25,632 nucleotides of DNA from Saccoglossus kowalevskii (Eukaryota; Hemichordata; Enteropneusta; Harrimaniidae): contig NW_003123406.1 of assembly GCF_000003605.2 (NCBI RefSeq), positions 224,874-250,505 on the forward strand. Reading direction: 5' to 3'. The number at the start of each line of letters is the position of its first letter. The stretch's first letter is position 1. Made by a program: the position numbers and the translations under genes. Below, piece after piece: positions 9,711 through 18,289 of the stretch. The notes under the pieces were generated by a model. It was not told the DNA's origin, made no database searches, and saw only the letters and a list, made by a program, of their open reading frames with translations.

Positions 9711-10261
9711 GTCTATTATTGTGAACTTGTTATAGAGTATGTCGTTTCCCCATAAAAAACTTCATCGCGCCCTCGTTCGATAAAACTAGTAAAAAAAAGA
9801 GTTTACTTTCATCTACTAAAAGATCATGAGTATGACCGCTGAAGATTTATAAGAATAGTATGTAGTTGTACGCTGAATGCATACAAAAATCACATGCGCA
9901 ACACAGTTAAAATTGAATACAAACTAATTTTTATTCGGCATGAAAAAGAAACGTATCCACGGTGAATAGAGCGGCGTAAACACAAAAATTAGCATAACAA
10001 AAGATGACCTTTCTGACCTTTTACTGACTGCATCAACGCTATTTGAAATACAGGGTCGTGTACAGTTTGGATCATTAAACCAACGGATTTTCCACGTTTT
10101 CATTCCGGTTTTTGTACAATTTGGATTGTAATTTGCCCATTGAAAGTACTCTTGTGAAATAAACCGGTTTTGTGACTCATCATACTACTTGTAACTGTGG
10201 ATATTTGACGACCTGGATACCTTTGGTATAACCAAAGTTGTGTGACAGTATGAATGACAGG
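9711..10261. other. No recognisable gene
   Basis: Sequence between the tetranucleotide repeat and the Crypton-like remnant. It may include degraded parts of that remnant, but no motif can be read. Confidence 0.35.
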
Positions 10262-10690
10262 TTTTGTCGTTGTTCTGGGGTAAGTTTGATGGATTCGGAT
10301 TCTCGCATCGTTAAACTTTTTGTGAGACGTACATGATATGCCTTGTCTCAACTCCGGTCGAACGAAAGACTTTGCACGCCGTCGCTCTAATGCGGTGGTT
10401 GGTGTACACTCCGGTACTCCGTCGGCACAAATCTGCAGCTTACGAAATTACCTTCATCTTCTCCTGTAATTTATTTACCCATAGTGGAGAATTACAATAC
10501 CATATATCGTCTTCGAATTCTGCGTTGTCCCGTGTTCTTTGAAACATATGGCAATTACCCGGGTGAAATTTCACTACAATTTTGTCAGCTAGAATTCGAA
10601 CGCCGCTACGGGACACCGGTTGTTATTGGTCGCATACATTTTTGCCTGTGACTCGTAGTTTTTTGCATTTTTTTTGTCCTTTAATCACTC
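10262..10690 (-). pseudogene. Crypton/DUF3504-type tyrosine recombinase remnant
   Basis: Minus-strand frames give, in order, fragments typical of the DUF3504/Crypton recombinase catalytic region: KNYESQAKMYATNNNRCPV, then a W-Y segment (DIWYCNSPLWVNKLQEKM), then YTNHRIRATACKVFRSTGVE and TRHIMYVS. TNHRIRAT carries the H-x-x-R pair of tyrosine recombinases (around 10386-10400). After a one-base frameshift, SHKKFNDARIRIHQTYPRTT resembles the GH...S-I-x-x-Y segment with the candidate nucleophile Tyr. In-frame stops and shifts show it is dead. The same fold also occurs in host genes derived from Cryptons, so it could be a relic of such a gene, but the single decayed block beside other transposons favours a mobile element. 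Confidence 0.7.
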
Positions 10691-11219
10691 AATCTCAACT
10701 AGCACTTACATATCATGTTTTATTTGTTGGAGGTTCGCAATCCATCTCAAAGTCACAACACGGAGAACACAGCGTTCTGGCATTCGTTTACGGTGTTGAG
10801 GGACGGTGGTTTAGGTTTGTGTGGCGAACAACAATCACCCAATGACCGACGCTCACAACTAGGATACCACCATTAACAAAAAGTAATATTATGGTTATAT
10901 AACTTTTCACATGTTTTTAATTCAGTATTTTTTTCAATATTCTTCCAAAATTCAACCACTATATTTCCTTAAAAATCAAATAATAGCGGTTTTATGCATT
11001 TCCGTATTAAACCTGTAGTCAATTCGGGTTCCAGGGCCACTTGGTTTAGCCGTGCATTATCAGCCAATATACCATTGATTGCATAAGCAAATTTTGTTTT
11101 TGGACCAATCAAATCAATGATTTAACACCATCAATATACCGGTATAATATAATAACCAATAGACCGCAAACAGAAGGGGCTATGTCTGAAAGAAAAACAA
11201 CCACAAGTTTTAAATACCC
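10691..11219. other. Spacer between two recombinase relics
   Basis: No motif can be read. It should contain the downstream terminal region of the DIRS/Ngaro-type element and perhaps the N-terminal part of the Crypton-like recombinase, but I find no clear terminal repeats. Confidence 0.35.
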
Positions 11220-11774
11220 GAAATCCTGGAGAAATCCTACCATGCCTTTCTAAATGGTACCCACTAATCCCATGCTTGAGCAGCAGTTGTTGTTCCACCT
11301 ATTCTGAACGAATGTGTTCCAAACTGTGCTGCATTTTGCCCAACTGCATCCAATTTGGCAACGACAAATTCCCTGATTCTCGTGTAGCTGAGCTTTTTAT
11401 TTGCATGTACTAAACTGGATATGCCTTTGACCAATGATAAGTACTATTCGAATATTTTTACGGGACAAGTGATACCCTCTGTTCTGGCAATGTGAACCCA
11501 ACTACATTTTTTAAATTGGTCTGTTTTGCTCTCCCTGGAGACAAATTGTGACATCACCCTGACTAAATCACTGTATCGGAAAAAACCCTGAAAATGCTAA
11601 CAAAATATAACAAATATCTCTAAGGTCCAAAAAGTGAATCAGAGTCCTGGAAATGAACTAAAATGTCCTTGATAATGTCTGATGTAACTGGTTCTTTCTT
11701 CTATAGAGGTTTTTCTAAGAGACGACTGGCTGAGCTGATCAAATTTTGAATGAAAAGATTTTCAGTTGCTGATG
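11220..11774 (-). pseudogene. Tyrosine recombinase, C-terminal catalytic part (interrupted)
   Basis: Translation on the minus strand gives VPSATENLFIQNLISSASRL, LLEKPL, a stop, KKEPVTSDIIKDIL, then after a shift DLRDICYILLAFSGFF. These correspond to the K-K-E-P and D-L-R...GFxR segments of DIRS/Ngaro recombinases. Further on come KKLSYTRIREFVV and FGTHSFRIGGTTTAAQAWD, with H-x-x-R at about 11303-11317. After another shift comes ERHGRISPGFRVF, matching the usual K-R-H-G-R-W segment. The several stops and shifts make it non-functional. The N-terminal part lies 2.9 kb away at 14666-14856. Confidence 0.8.
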
Positions 11775-11778
11775 GTAC

Positions 11779-12384
11779 TATCAGGGGTAAAATCTCCTTC
11801 TCTCGGGTTCTCCACCACGTATCAGGGGGATAATTCTTCTCTCGGGGTCTCCACACTTGCCAGGGGGAAACTCGTCTTGTCTCTCTATCTCATCCCCTTG
11901 AGGTACGGGATCGGGAAAGTCACGTTAACTTTACAGTCAAATAAGACACACACAATGAAATACGTTTCAGCTCTCGTCTTAGTCGATCTTTTGGAGCACT
12001 CTATAAGACACAGCGCCCTGGGGAAAAGTCCCCAAGACTATATCGCAAGGCTGACCCAAGACTCTCTTAGACTGCGTCAAGGCTCGCCCCAAGTCTCTCC
12101 AGGACTGCCCTGTCGTGGAGTATTCGCCAAGACCAACTCAAACTCTCTTTATTCATTTTCAAAACTCTAACCAATTACAAAGCAGTAAAAAGACTCTAAG
12201 GCGTAAACTTCAATCATAAAGCCAATCAAACTAAGTACTGAATACGTCATATCTTTTGATTAATCGTTCACTACATTAATAACTATGAATGTCAGAATAG
12301 CGACGGTATCTTGTAATTAGTTCCAAATCACTGAGCCAAGTTCCGTCCAAAACTTCAAATAGACCTAAACGATGACAGACATAA
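11779..12384 (-). repeat. Downstream LTR of the LTR element (cut by the gap)
   Basis: 606 bases match 13988-14594 with one single-base length difference in a G run and two substitutions (T/C and A/G close together near 11879 and 11911). The remaining 67 or so bases expected at its right end fall in the N gap. It starts right after the GTAC duplication. Confidence 0.85.
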
Positions 12385-13233
12385 NNNNNNNNNNNNNNNN
12401 NNNNNNNNNNNNNNNNNNNNNNNNNNNNNNNNNNNNNNNNNNNNNNNNNNNNNNNNNNNNNNNNNNNNNNNNNNNNNNNNNNNNNNNNNNNNNNNNNNNN
12501 NNNNNNNNNNNNNNNNNNNNNNNNNNNNNNNNNNNNNNNNNNNNNNNNNNNNNNNNNNNNNNNNNNNNNNNNNNNNNNNNNNNNNNNNNNNNNNNNNNNN
12601 NNNNNNNNNNNNNNNNNNNNNNNNNNNNNNNNNNNNNNNNNNNNNNNNNNNNNNNNNNNNNNNNNNNNNNNNNNNNNNNNNNNNNNNNNNNNNNNNNNNN
12701 NNNNNNNNNNNNNNNNNNNNNNNNNNNNNNNNNNNNNNNNNNNNNNNNNNNNNNNNNNNNNNNNNNNNNNNNNNNNNNNNNNNNNNNNNNNNNNNNNNNN
12801 NNNNNNNNNNNNNNNNNNNNNNNNNNNNNNNNNNNNNNNNNNNNNNNNNNNNNNNNNNNNNNNNNNNNNNNNNNNNNNNNNNNNNNNNNNNNNNNNNNNN
12901 NNNNNNNNNNNNNNNNNNNNNNNNNNNNNNNNNNNNNNNNNNNNNNNNNNNNNNNNNNNNNNNNNNNNNNNNNNNNNNNNNNNNNNNNNNNNNNNNNNNN
13001 NNNNNNNNNNNNNNNNNNNNNNNNNNNNNNNNNNNNNNNNNNNNNNNNNNNNNNNNNNNNNNNNNNNNNNNNNNNNNNNNNNNNNNNNNNNNNNNNNNNN
13101 NNNNNNNNNNNNNNNNNNNNNNNNNNNNNNNNNNNNNNNNNNNNNNNNNNNNNNNNNNNNNNNNNNNNNNNNNNNNNNNNNNNNNNNNNNNNNNNNNNNN
13201 NNNNNNNNNNNNNNNNNNNNNNNNNNNNNNNNN
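12385..13233. other. Assembly gap, 849 N
   Basis: A run of 849 undetermined bases inside the LTR element. It must hold the end of the downstream LTR and part of the internal region. The true length may differ from the number of N. Confidence 1.
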
Positions 13234-13753
13234 CACGTAAACAAAAACAACTCTTAAAACGTCGGTATCTCTGTACTCGACAAATCTCAAAACTCTTAAA
13301 AAAAACACGTGGGGGCATCACTCTCCCCATCATATTCCGTACTCATAAACTCATTAAAACTCCATCAAACTTAACAAAACTCCAAAACACTGTGTTGCAA
13401 ATACTTGTCCACTGAAACGCGCTTAAATCGTTATAAAGGACCTCGAACGTCACTAAATATCAGTTCAAAACAAAGATCTGGGCGCTTACATACATACAAT
13501 TCGACATCACAGAAAAACGGTAAAAACAATAGAAAAAAACCAGCAATACATTACATTACTGAGCAATAGTGTTGGGATTGTGGAAAAGAGTTCAACGTCC
13601 TTGAGTTACACAGTGTCAGTTTCAGTGTCCAGCGAGCAGTTCTCTAAGCAATACACAGATAGCTAAAGTCAAAGTCTATAAGCGTCTCTTCTCTTGTCAT
13701 CGCGTTAGTCCGGGTCGTTCTTTCATCTTCTTGTCTTTAATGTCGCTCAATTC

Positions 13754-13882
13754 TTAATTATACAGTCCTATCCGGTACTGGTCCTTCCGAAGGGGTTCTG
13801 AAATCTTCATCTCTTCAGCGTTGTACATCGGTGCCATACTGGTAACGGTGTTAGTGGTCGAGCGCGGTTTCGTCTCTGCCAT
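13754..13882 (-). CDS. 42-residue ORF in the internal region of the LTR element
   Basis: This ORF begins MAETKPRSTTNTVTSMAPMY and ends KDQYRIGLYN. It lies about 105 bases after the upstream LTR, where a gag start would be expected. It has a hydrophilic, structured-looking composition without low-complexity bias. It stops at TAA far short of a normal gag. It may be a truncated gag or a captured sequence. No homology can be claimed from sight. Confidence 0.35.
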   Translation of the reverse strand: MAETKPRSTTNTVTSMAPMYNAEEMKISEPLRKDQYRIGLYN

Positions 13883-13962
13883 CGAGCCAGTTAGTTCGGT
13901 TCGCAAGAAAGACACACCTTCGCCATTTCACTTCTCTTCACAGGATGTCAATGTGTGTTAAA

Positions 13963-13981
13963 CACCTGCCCGGGATCTCCA
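13963..13981 (-). promoter_or_regulatory. Candidate primer-binding site of the LTR element
   Basis: On the minus strand, TGGAGATCCCGGGCAGGTG begins six bases after the LTR end (CCTGATA). A TGG start complementary to a tRNA CCA end is expected here. I could not match it to a particular tRNA, so it remains tentative. Confidence 0.35.
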
Positions 13982-13987
13982 CTCACG

Positions 13988-14661
13988 TATCAGGGGTAAA
14001 ATCTCCTTCTCTCGGGTTCTCCACCACGTATCAGGGGGATAATTCTTCTCTCGGGGTCTCCACACTTGCCAGGGGGGAAACTCGTCTCGTCTCTCTATCT
14101 CGTCCCCTTGAGGTACGGGATCGGGAAAGTCACGTTAACTTTACAGTCAAATAAGACACACACAATGAAATACGTTTCAGCTCTCGTCTTAGTCGATCTT
14201 TTGGAGCACTCTATAAGACACAGCGCCCTGGGGAAAAGTCCCCAAGACTATATCGCAAGGCTGACCCAAGACTCTCTTAGACTGCGTCAAGGCTCGCCCC
14301 AAGTCTCTCCAGGACTGCCCTGTCGTGGAGTATTCGCCAAGACCAACTCAAACTCTCTTTATTCATTTTCAAAACTCTAACCAATTACAAAGCAGTAAAA
14401 AGACTCTAAGGCGTAAACTTCAATCATAAAGCCAATCAAACTAAGTACTGAATACGTCATATCTTTTGATTAATCGTTCACTACATTAATAACTATGAAT
14501 GTCAGAATAGCGACGGTATCTTGTAATTAGTTCCAAATCACTGAGCCAAGTTCCGTCCAAAACTTCAAATAGACCTAAACGATGACAGACATAACACAGC
14601 AATTCGCTAATAATCAGTTAATTAAGTCGGTTAACAGATACGCAAAAACAAATTCATGACA
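13988..14661 (-). repeat. Upstream LTR, complete, 674 bp
   Basis: A complete LTR that starts TGTCATGAATTTG on the minus strand and ends CCCCTGATA. It contains AATAAA (minus strand, 14358-14363), a plausible poly(A) signal. Near its minus-strand end it has tandem ~40-bp subunits of the type CACGTATCAGGGG...CTCCAC (about 13988-14080). It abuts GTAC at 14662-14665. Confidence 0.85.
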
Positions 14662-14665
14662 GTAC

Positions 14666-14856
14666 ACCTGCTAAATTGTATCCACCTAGTGCCATAATTA
14701 TCTACCTCAATACTCTGCTTGGTAGAGACTTTCGTTGAGGTAATCTGCTGCTACTTGGGCTGGAAAAATCTGAAAATTGTAGTTTCTGACAAATGTTTCC
14801 CACCGTTGAAAAGTTGATGTATAGTTCTTAGTGGTAGAGTCCGCCTTTGAAGCCAT
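14666..14856 (-). pseudogene. Tyrosine recombinase, N-terminal part (interrupted)
   Basis: On the minus strand from ATG at 14856 the frame reads MASKADSTTKNYTSTFQRWE, TFVRNYNFQIFPAQVAADYL, NESLYQAEY, then a stop at 14707-14709. The pattern S-T-x-x-x-Y...F-x-x-W...F...F-P-A...Y-L is the usual start and core-binding domain of DIRS/Ngaro recombinases. Past the stop, shifted frames give a Y-G-x-x-W segment and then NLAGV, where the LTR element interrupts it. The rest is at 11220-11774. Confidence 0.75.
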
Positions 14857-14939
14857 GGCCACAGCTGGTAGACTTGAAACCAATTATAACATTTCTGGGT
14901 ATTTCCTGCAGCGAAAACATGACACCAAGTATTGTAACA

Positions 14940-15530
14940 CCAGATTTCTAACAACCAATATAATGTACTCATTTCTGTTCTTACGCGCATGCAATTATAA
15001 TAGACTACAATGTTTGAAATCATATCCAAAAACCAGAGTCCGCCCTAACGAACGCCTAGCTTAAAAGCTGTTGCACAACTGGCAAAATCCTTTATTTACA
15101 GAGCAAAAACAAGTATTATGTGTTCTGCTTCGAGCTCCAAAATCTATCATGAGAGCTAAAACTCGAAATTTCAAGGGTTCTTGGAAACCATTCTGGTAAC
15201 AATGCATTGCGCACACAAAAATAAAAAATAGACCTTGTAAGTCTGATTTCATACTACCTTTCATAATTGCCCTTACCACATTCTGGTTATCAGTATACCA
15301 TCTAGCCTTGTGGCCTTGCACAGTGGTAACAAAACTCATTAAAATCCTATAAACTGCTTCCAGCTTCCTTCATGTTGATCTTTTTGTGCTTTCGCAACAG
15401 GACCAGTTACCCAGTGAAACACAGTTATCGTATTCTATCACGTAGCCTCCATAAGCTTTGCTGGAGCATCGGAATACACTACACTTTAGTAGTATACCAA
15501 ATAGGCATACCGTTTAGTTTACTTTACATT
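14940..15530 (-). pseudogene. Retrotransposon RNase H and tether region
   Basis: Minus-strand fragments in order are VYSDAP (catalytic Asp at 15468-15470), then SKAYGGYVIEYDNC, LGNWSCCESTKRST (Glu at 15391-15393), a TGA, RKLEAVYRILMSFVTTVQGH and KARWYTDNQNVVRAIMKGSM (Asp at 15289-15291). A shifted PEWFPRTLEI...SSHDRFW follows. These are the D, E, D catalytic positions and the W-Y-T-D-N and P-E-W-x-P-R blocks of DIRS/Ngaro RNase H. Frame changes and at least one stop show decay. Confidence 0.8.
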
Positions 15531-15559
15531 AATTTTCCAAAAAAAGGCAACTCATCCAT

Positions 15560-16360
15560 GTCTGCACTACAAACCTGTATCATACTGTACCAGGAAGAGC
15601 GTGTATTCAAGGCATAGTAACTAAACACTAAATTGCCAATACCCAATCGCATGGATATAATCTGTCCAATGACAACAGCAAGTTACCTAGCTCTAACAAG
15701 CACTGTCTCACTTTCAGCAGTTTTGATCTTTTTAGTTAGCAGACATTCCAAAGTAGTATGTAATTTGCTCAAACGATACTATGGAATAAAAACATTACCT
15801 TGTTCCAAATCTATCTGAACTTTTAAGCAAATCAACGCTTGCACGAGATGCCAAACACTTTTACCTCGATTTATAACAAATCCATATTCTGTTAAATCCT
15901 GGTAAACCACAATCGACTTGCCCTCCCCTCTCCATTTTGGGGTCGCAAAAGATTTGTAAACTCATAATGACCAAATGATAAACCAAATGGTAACACGCAA
16001 AATTGGAAACATTTTCTCACACCCCCGAAACCCAGAAATCGTCTGTGATCTGGAAAGATTTCAATGTGGTGTTACCCTGATTTCAAATCAAATTTAAACA
16101 TGAAATCCTCTGGGTTCAAGAACTAGCAGTACTAATATTCTCACAACGAAAACTCTCTTTGAAAAGGTACAAATCTAAAATCAGACCTGCATGTCCTTCT
16201 TGATTTACAGACACGATAAGAGGATTTGAAATGTAAGGTTTACCATTTAACACTTCCACTGCACCAGAAACCAGTAAATTTGCGATTTCCTCCTCCCCGA
16301 CGAAACTATGATGTGAAATTTCAGAGTGATTATTGCGTCAAGAAGATGGCGGAGGCTAAT
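15560..16360 (-). pseudogene. DIRS/Ngaro-type reverse transcriptase remnant
   Basis: Reading down the minus strand: NNHSEISHHSFVGEEEIANL, LVSGAVEVLNGKPYISNPLI, VSVNQEGHAGLILDLYLFKE. These match the opening of this RT class (E-E-I...L-L, NPLxVSV, GxxRLILDL). After a degraded centre come KWRGEGKSIVVYQDLTEYGF, VINRGKSVWHLVQALICLKV and QIDLEQGNVFIP. They correspond to the WR..G..I.VYLDD region, the N..KS.W.P.Q block and the following thumb segment. The YxDD site itself reads YQDL with a deletion, so the enzyme is dead. Confidence 0.78.
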
Positions 16361-16689
16361 CTAAAAGCGGTAATTTTCAGGCAACTTAAATGATTACCCA
16401 TGACAAATTTTGGCGCACTAATACATAGTTTCAAACGTCTCCGGACTCTAACCGCCGAAGTTTTAGTAACATTTTGACTAAGTGATAACACATCACTTTT
16501 AAACCCATCTACATTCAGCTATAATTAATTGAAATCACTGAGATTGCATTCACAACAATTATAATAACTATAACAGTCAAATTCGGTGCTTAACTTTTCT
16601 ACTTCCATTTCATTCTCTAGTCACATTCCTACATTCACCCTACCCCACTTGTTCCCGCCAAATCTTGGCTGGTACCTATTGATGACATC

Positions 16690-17293
16690 ATCGCCCGACA
16701 TTCTGATCTAAAATGTCCTGGTTTACTGCATCCAAAGCATACACCACTTCTCTGTTTCTTGAACCCTGGAACACCACTGCCCTGCTATTGGGAACCCGGT
16801 CCTATCCGCCCACCATTAGAGAGAGCTGCGTATCTTTGCTTCTTTAGCCGCTAGTCCATCGTCTGTCACCCTGCACGCAATTCCTCTTTTCAATTTCGCT
16901 ATGAACGGTATTCTTGAGCAGTTGCCCACCCGTAGTCGGAATTTTCTGCCAATAAAATAAGCTTCTGGCCTTTTCTAATTTCAGCAATACTTAGTCCAGG
17001 TTCTTCCCTGTCTCTTCGTATTTCTGCCCTTCCAATTTTGCCGTCGATTCCTCCAACACGTCTAGAATTTTGACATTACCGGGTATGCTTGTATTGGTCT
17101 TCATTAGTCTTTTTGTCGGTACTTCCATGTGTTTCAATCTCTTCAGCTCTCCCATATATTTTATAGTCGCTCCCTCCTGTGTCGTATGCAACTCCTGCTT
17201 CATGGACTGCATTTTTTGCATGATCAGCTGAATACATATCAATAGCAGCTTGTAGACTGATTTCTCTAGTCTGTTATAGTGACAAACATACAA
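16690..17293 (-). pseudogene. Gag-like ORF with CCHC zinc knuckle
   Basis: The open part (17293-16991) encodes a Lys/Glu-rich, coiled-coil-like stretch (LLICIQLIMQKMQSMKQELH, later NVKILDVLEESTAKLEGQKY). It continues past an in-frame TAA into VLLKLEKARSLFYW. Downstream, SGVCFGCSKPGHFRSECRA at 16698-16739 is a C-x2-C-x4-H-x4-C zinc knuckle, the nucleic-acid-binding motif of retroelement Gag proteins. Its position just upstream of the RT fits the DIRS/Ngaro gag. The start is uncertain. Confidence 0.65.
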
Positions 17294-17659
17294 TAATTTC
17301 TTCCCATACTATGTACCGTGAGATTTTTCATTTTTAGACGCGTCGAACATAGAATTTGTACAAAATCGGCAACATTTTGGACTGGTCACTAGTGGAAAGT
17401 TTACTGATATTCTGCTTTTATTCAATAAGACCGGGAGAGAATACCAAAAATGAAAACCGTTTATTGAAGACCTCAGTTCTCTTGTTTTTAAAAGCATCAA
17501 TAAAGCATAGGGTGATATCTGACAAAACTAAGCGTTGAGTCTTCGTATCGGTTAGCCACCGATTCAAACTGCGACTTCAATCATCATTCGGCGTAAAAAG
17601 TGTCTCAGTGAAGCCCCGAACACAGCTCATGTACAAATATGGAGGTGGTACAAACAAGC
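17294..17659. other. No recognisable gene
   Basis: This probably includes the 5' end of the DIRS/Ngaro-type element, but no terminal repeat is visible. Nothing else can be supported. Confidence 0.35.
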
Positions 17660-17969
17660 TTATATCCTTTGGGCGGAGCTACGTCACGTTTCACGTTGCT
17701 AAGACGCGCACCACTGTACCATACATTTCCATGGGGTTTGCATGAGCTGCCGTGGAACGCCGGGCGAAGAGCTGGTGAAAATATATAAATTCGAGAAAAC
17801 AACACAAACTTAACCTTTAAGTAATCATGAACAACAAAATTGATATATGTTACACACGTAGGGTATCTTGTTACACTGTTCAGGGGAGTTTCAACAAGTT
17901 GTCGAGAGTTTTCGGTTTTTGTTTTCACCATGATGATTGCCAGGTGGTGAAAATGCCCGGATGTCTGCC
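17660..17969 (-). repeat. Dispersed ~320-bp repeat, copy 2 (opposite orientation)
   Basis: This is the reverse-complement counterpart of 6624-6946. On the minus strand it runs from GGCAGACATCCGGGCATTTT to GACGTAGCTCCGCCC, with the same internal blocks in the same order and small length differences. Like copy 1 it has an inverted GGTGAAAA / TTTTCACC pair near its start. An open frame on the minus strand (17605-17931) spans it, but the matching frame is not kept in copy 1, so I do not call it coding. Confidence 0.7.
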
Positions 17970-18289
17970 ATGGGAATAGGTTTGATGTACACTGGCGGAT
18001 CCAGAAATTCGGGGCGCGCGCTTCTATTGACGTGGCCGAAGGTAGACTGGGTTTATCTACGTCTAAATCCGCGCGTGATGTATACAGCTAACCATCCTTC
18101 ATACCGCTATTCTCTGATAGAGACGCAGTGAATTAACTTTTACTATAAATAAGCCCTCTCCCGCGTATAAACCATCTACTCCGTCTGTCCAGATATTGTG
18201 TTAATGTACTCTAGTATAACAATATTAGGCGCGGCTCTTTTGTTTGTTGTCTGTAACAACGTTCAATTTTGCGATTGAACCCTTTTTAT

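Larger units (their letters stand above)
11779..14661 (-). mobile_element. Young LTR retrotransposon inserted in the recombinase
   Basis: Two direct repeats (11779 into the gap, and 13988-14661) bound this unit. It is flanked on both sides by GTAC (11775-11778 and 14662-14665), a 4-bp target duplication. Removing the unit and one GTAC rejoins the broken recombinase codons as N-L-A-G-V-P-S-A-T. The minus-strand orientation is supported by an LTR that starts TGTCATG, an AATAAA inside the LTR, and a TGG-starting primer-site-like stretch soon after the upstream LTR. The LTR ends CCTGATA rather than the usual CA. The internal part is only about 1.5 kb including 849 N, with no visible pol. It is therefore either non-autonomous or the gap hides more sequence. 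Confidence 0.85.
11220..17293 (-). mobile_element. Decayed DIRS/Ngaro-type tyrosine-recombinase retrotransposon
   Basis: Reading the minus strand from 17293 downward the order is gag with CCHC knuckle, reverse transcriptase, RNase H, then tyrosine recombinase. This is the order of DIRS/Ngaro-type retrotransposons, which integrate with a recombinase instead of a DDE integrase. All parts carry stops and frameshifts. RNase H leads into the recombinase without room for the DNA-adenine methyltransferase domain of DIRS1-type elements. This favours a Ngaro-like element or loss of the domain. A younger LTR element (11779-14661) splits the recombinase. I could not find the split terminal repeats, so the outer limits are approximate. 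Confidence 0.82.

Noticed and set aside
10333-10845. Plus-strand open frames at 10333-10542 and 10582-10845
   Set aside because: They are antisense shadows of the Crypton-like recombinase remnant.
11766-12170. Open frame MLMVLSGVKSPSLG... duplicated at 14066-14380
   Set aside because: Both lie antisense within the LTRs of the inserted element and are open by chance; they match because the LTRs match.
12276-13415. Four long open frames of over 300 codons on both strands
   Set aside because: They consist almost entirely of undetermined bases (12385-13233); the apparent openness comes from the N run.
11779-14661. The two direct repeats as split direct repeats of the DIRS-type element itself
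   Set aside because: They lie inside the recombinase coding sequence and are flanked by a GTAC duplication, so they are LTRs of a later insertion.
15372-15818. Plus-strand open frames at 15372-15617 and 15633-15818
   Set aside because: They are antisense to the RT and RNase H remnant, and have no motif of their own.
17980-18129. CACTGGCGGATCCAGAAATTC as the terminus of a hAT-like MITE
   Set aside because: The start resembles common MITE ends, but the opposite side (GACGCAGTG) matches only a few bases and no target duplication is visible.
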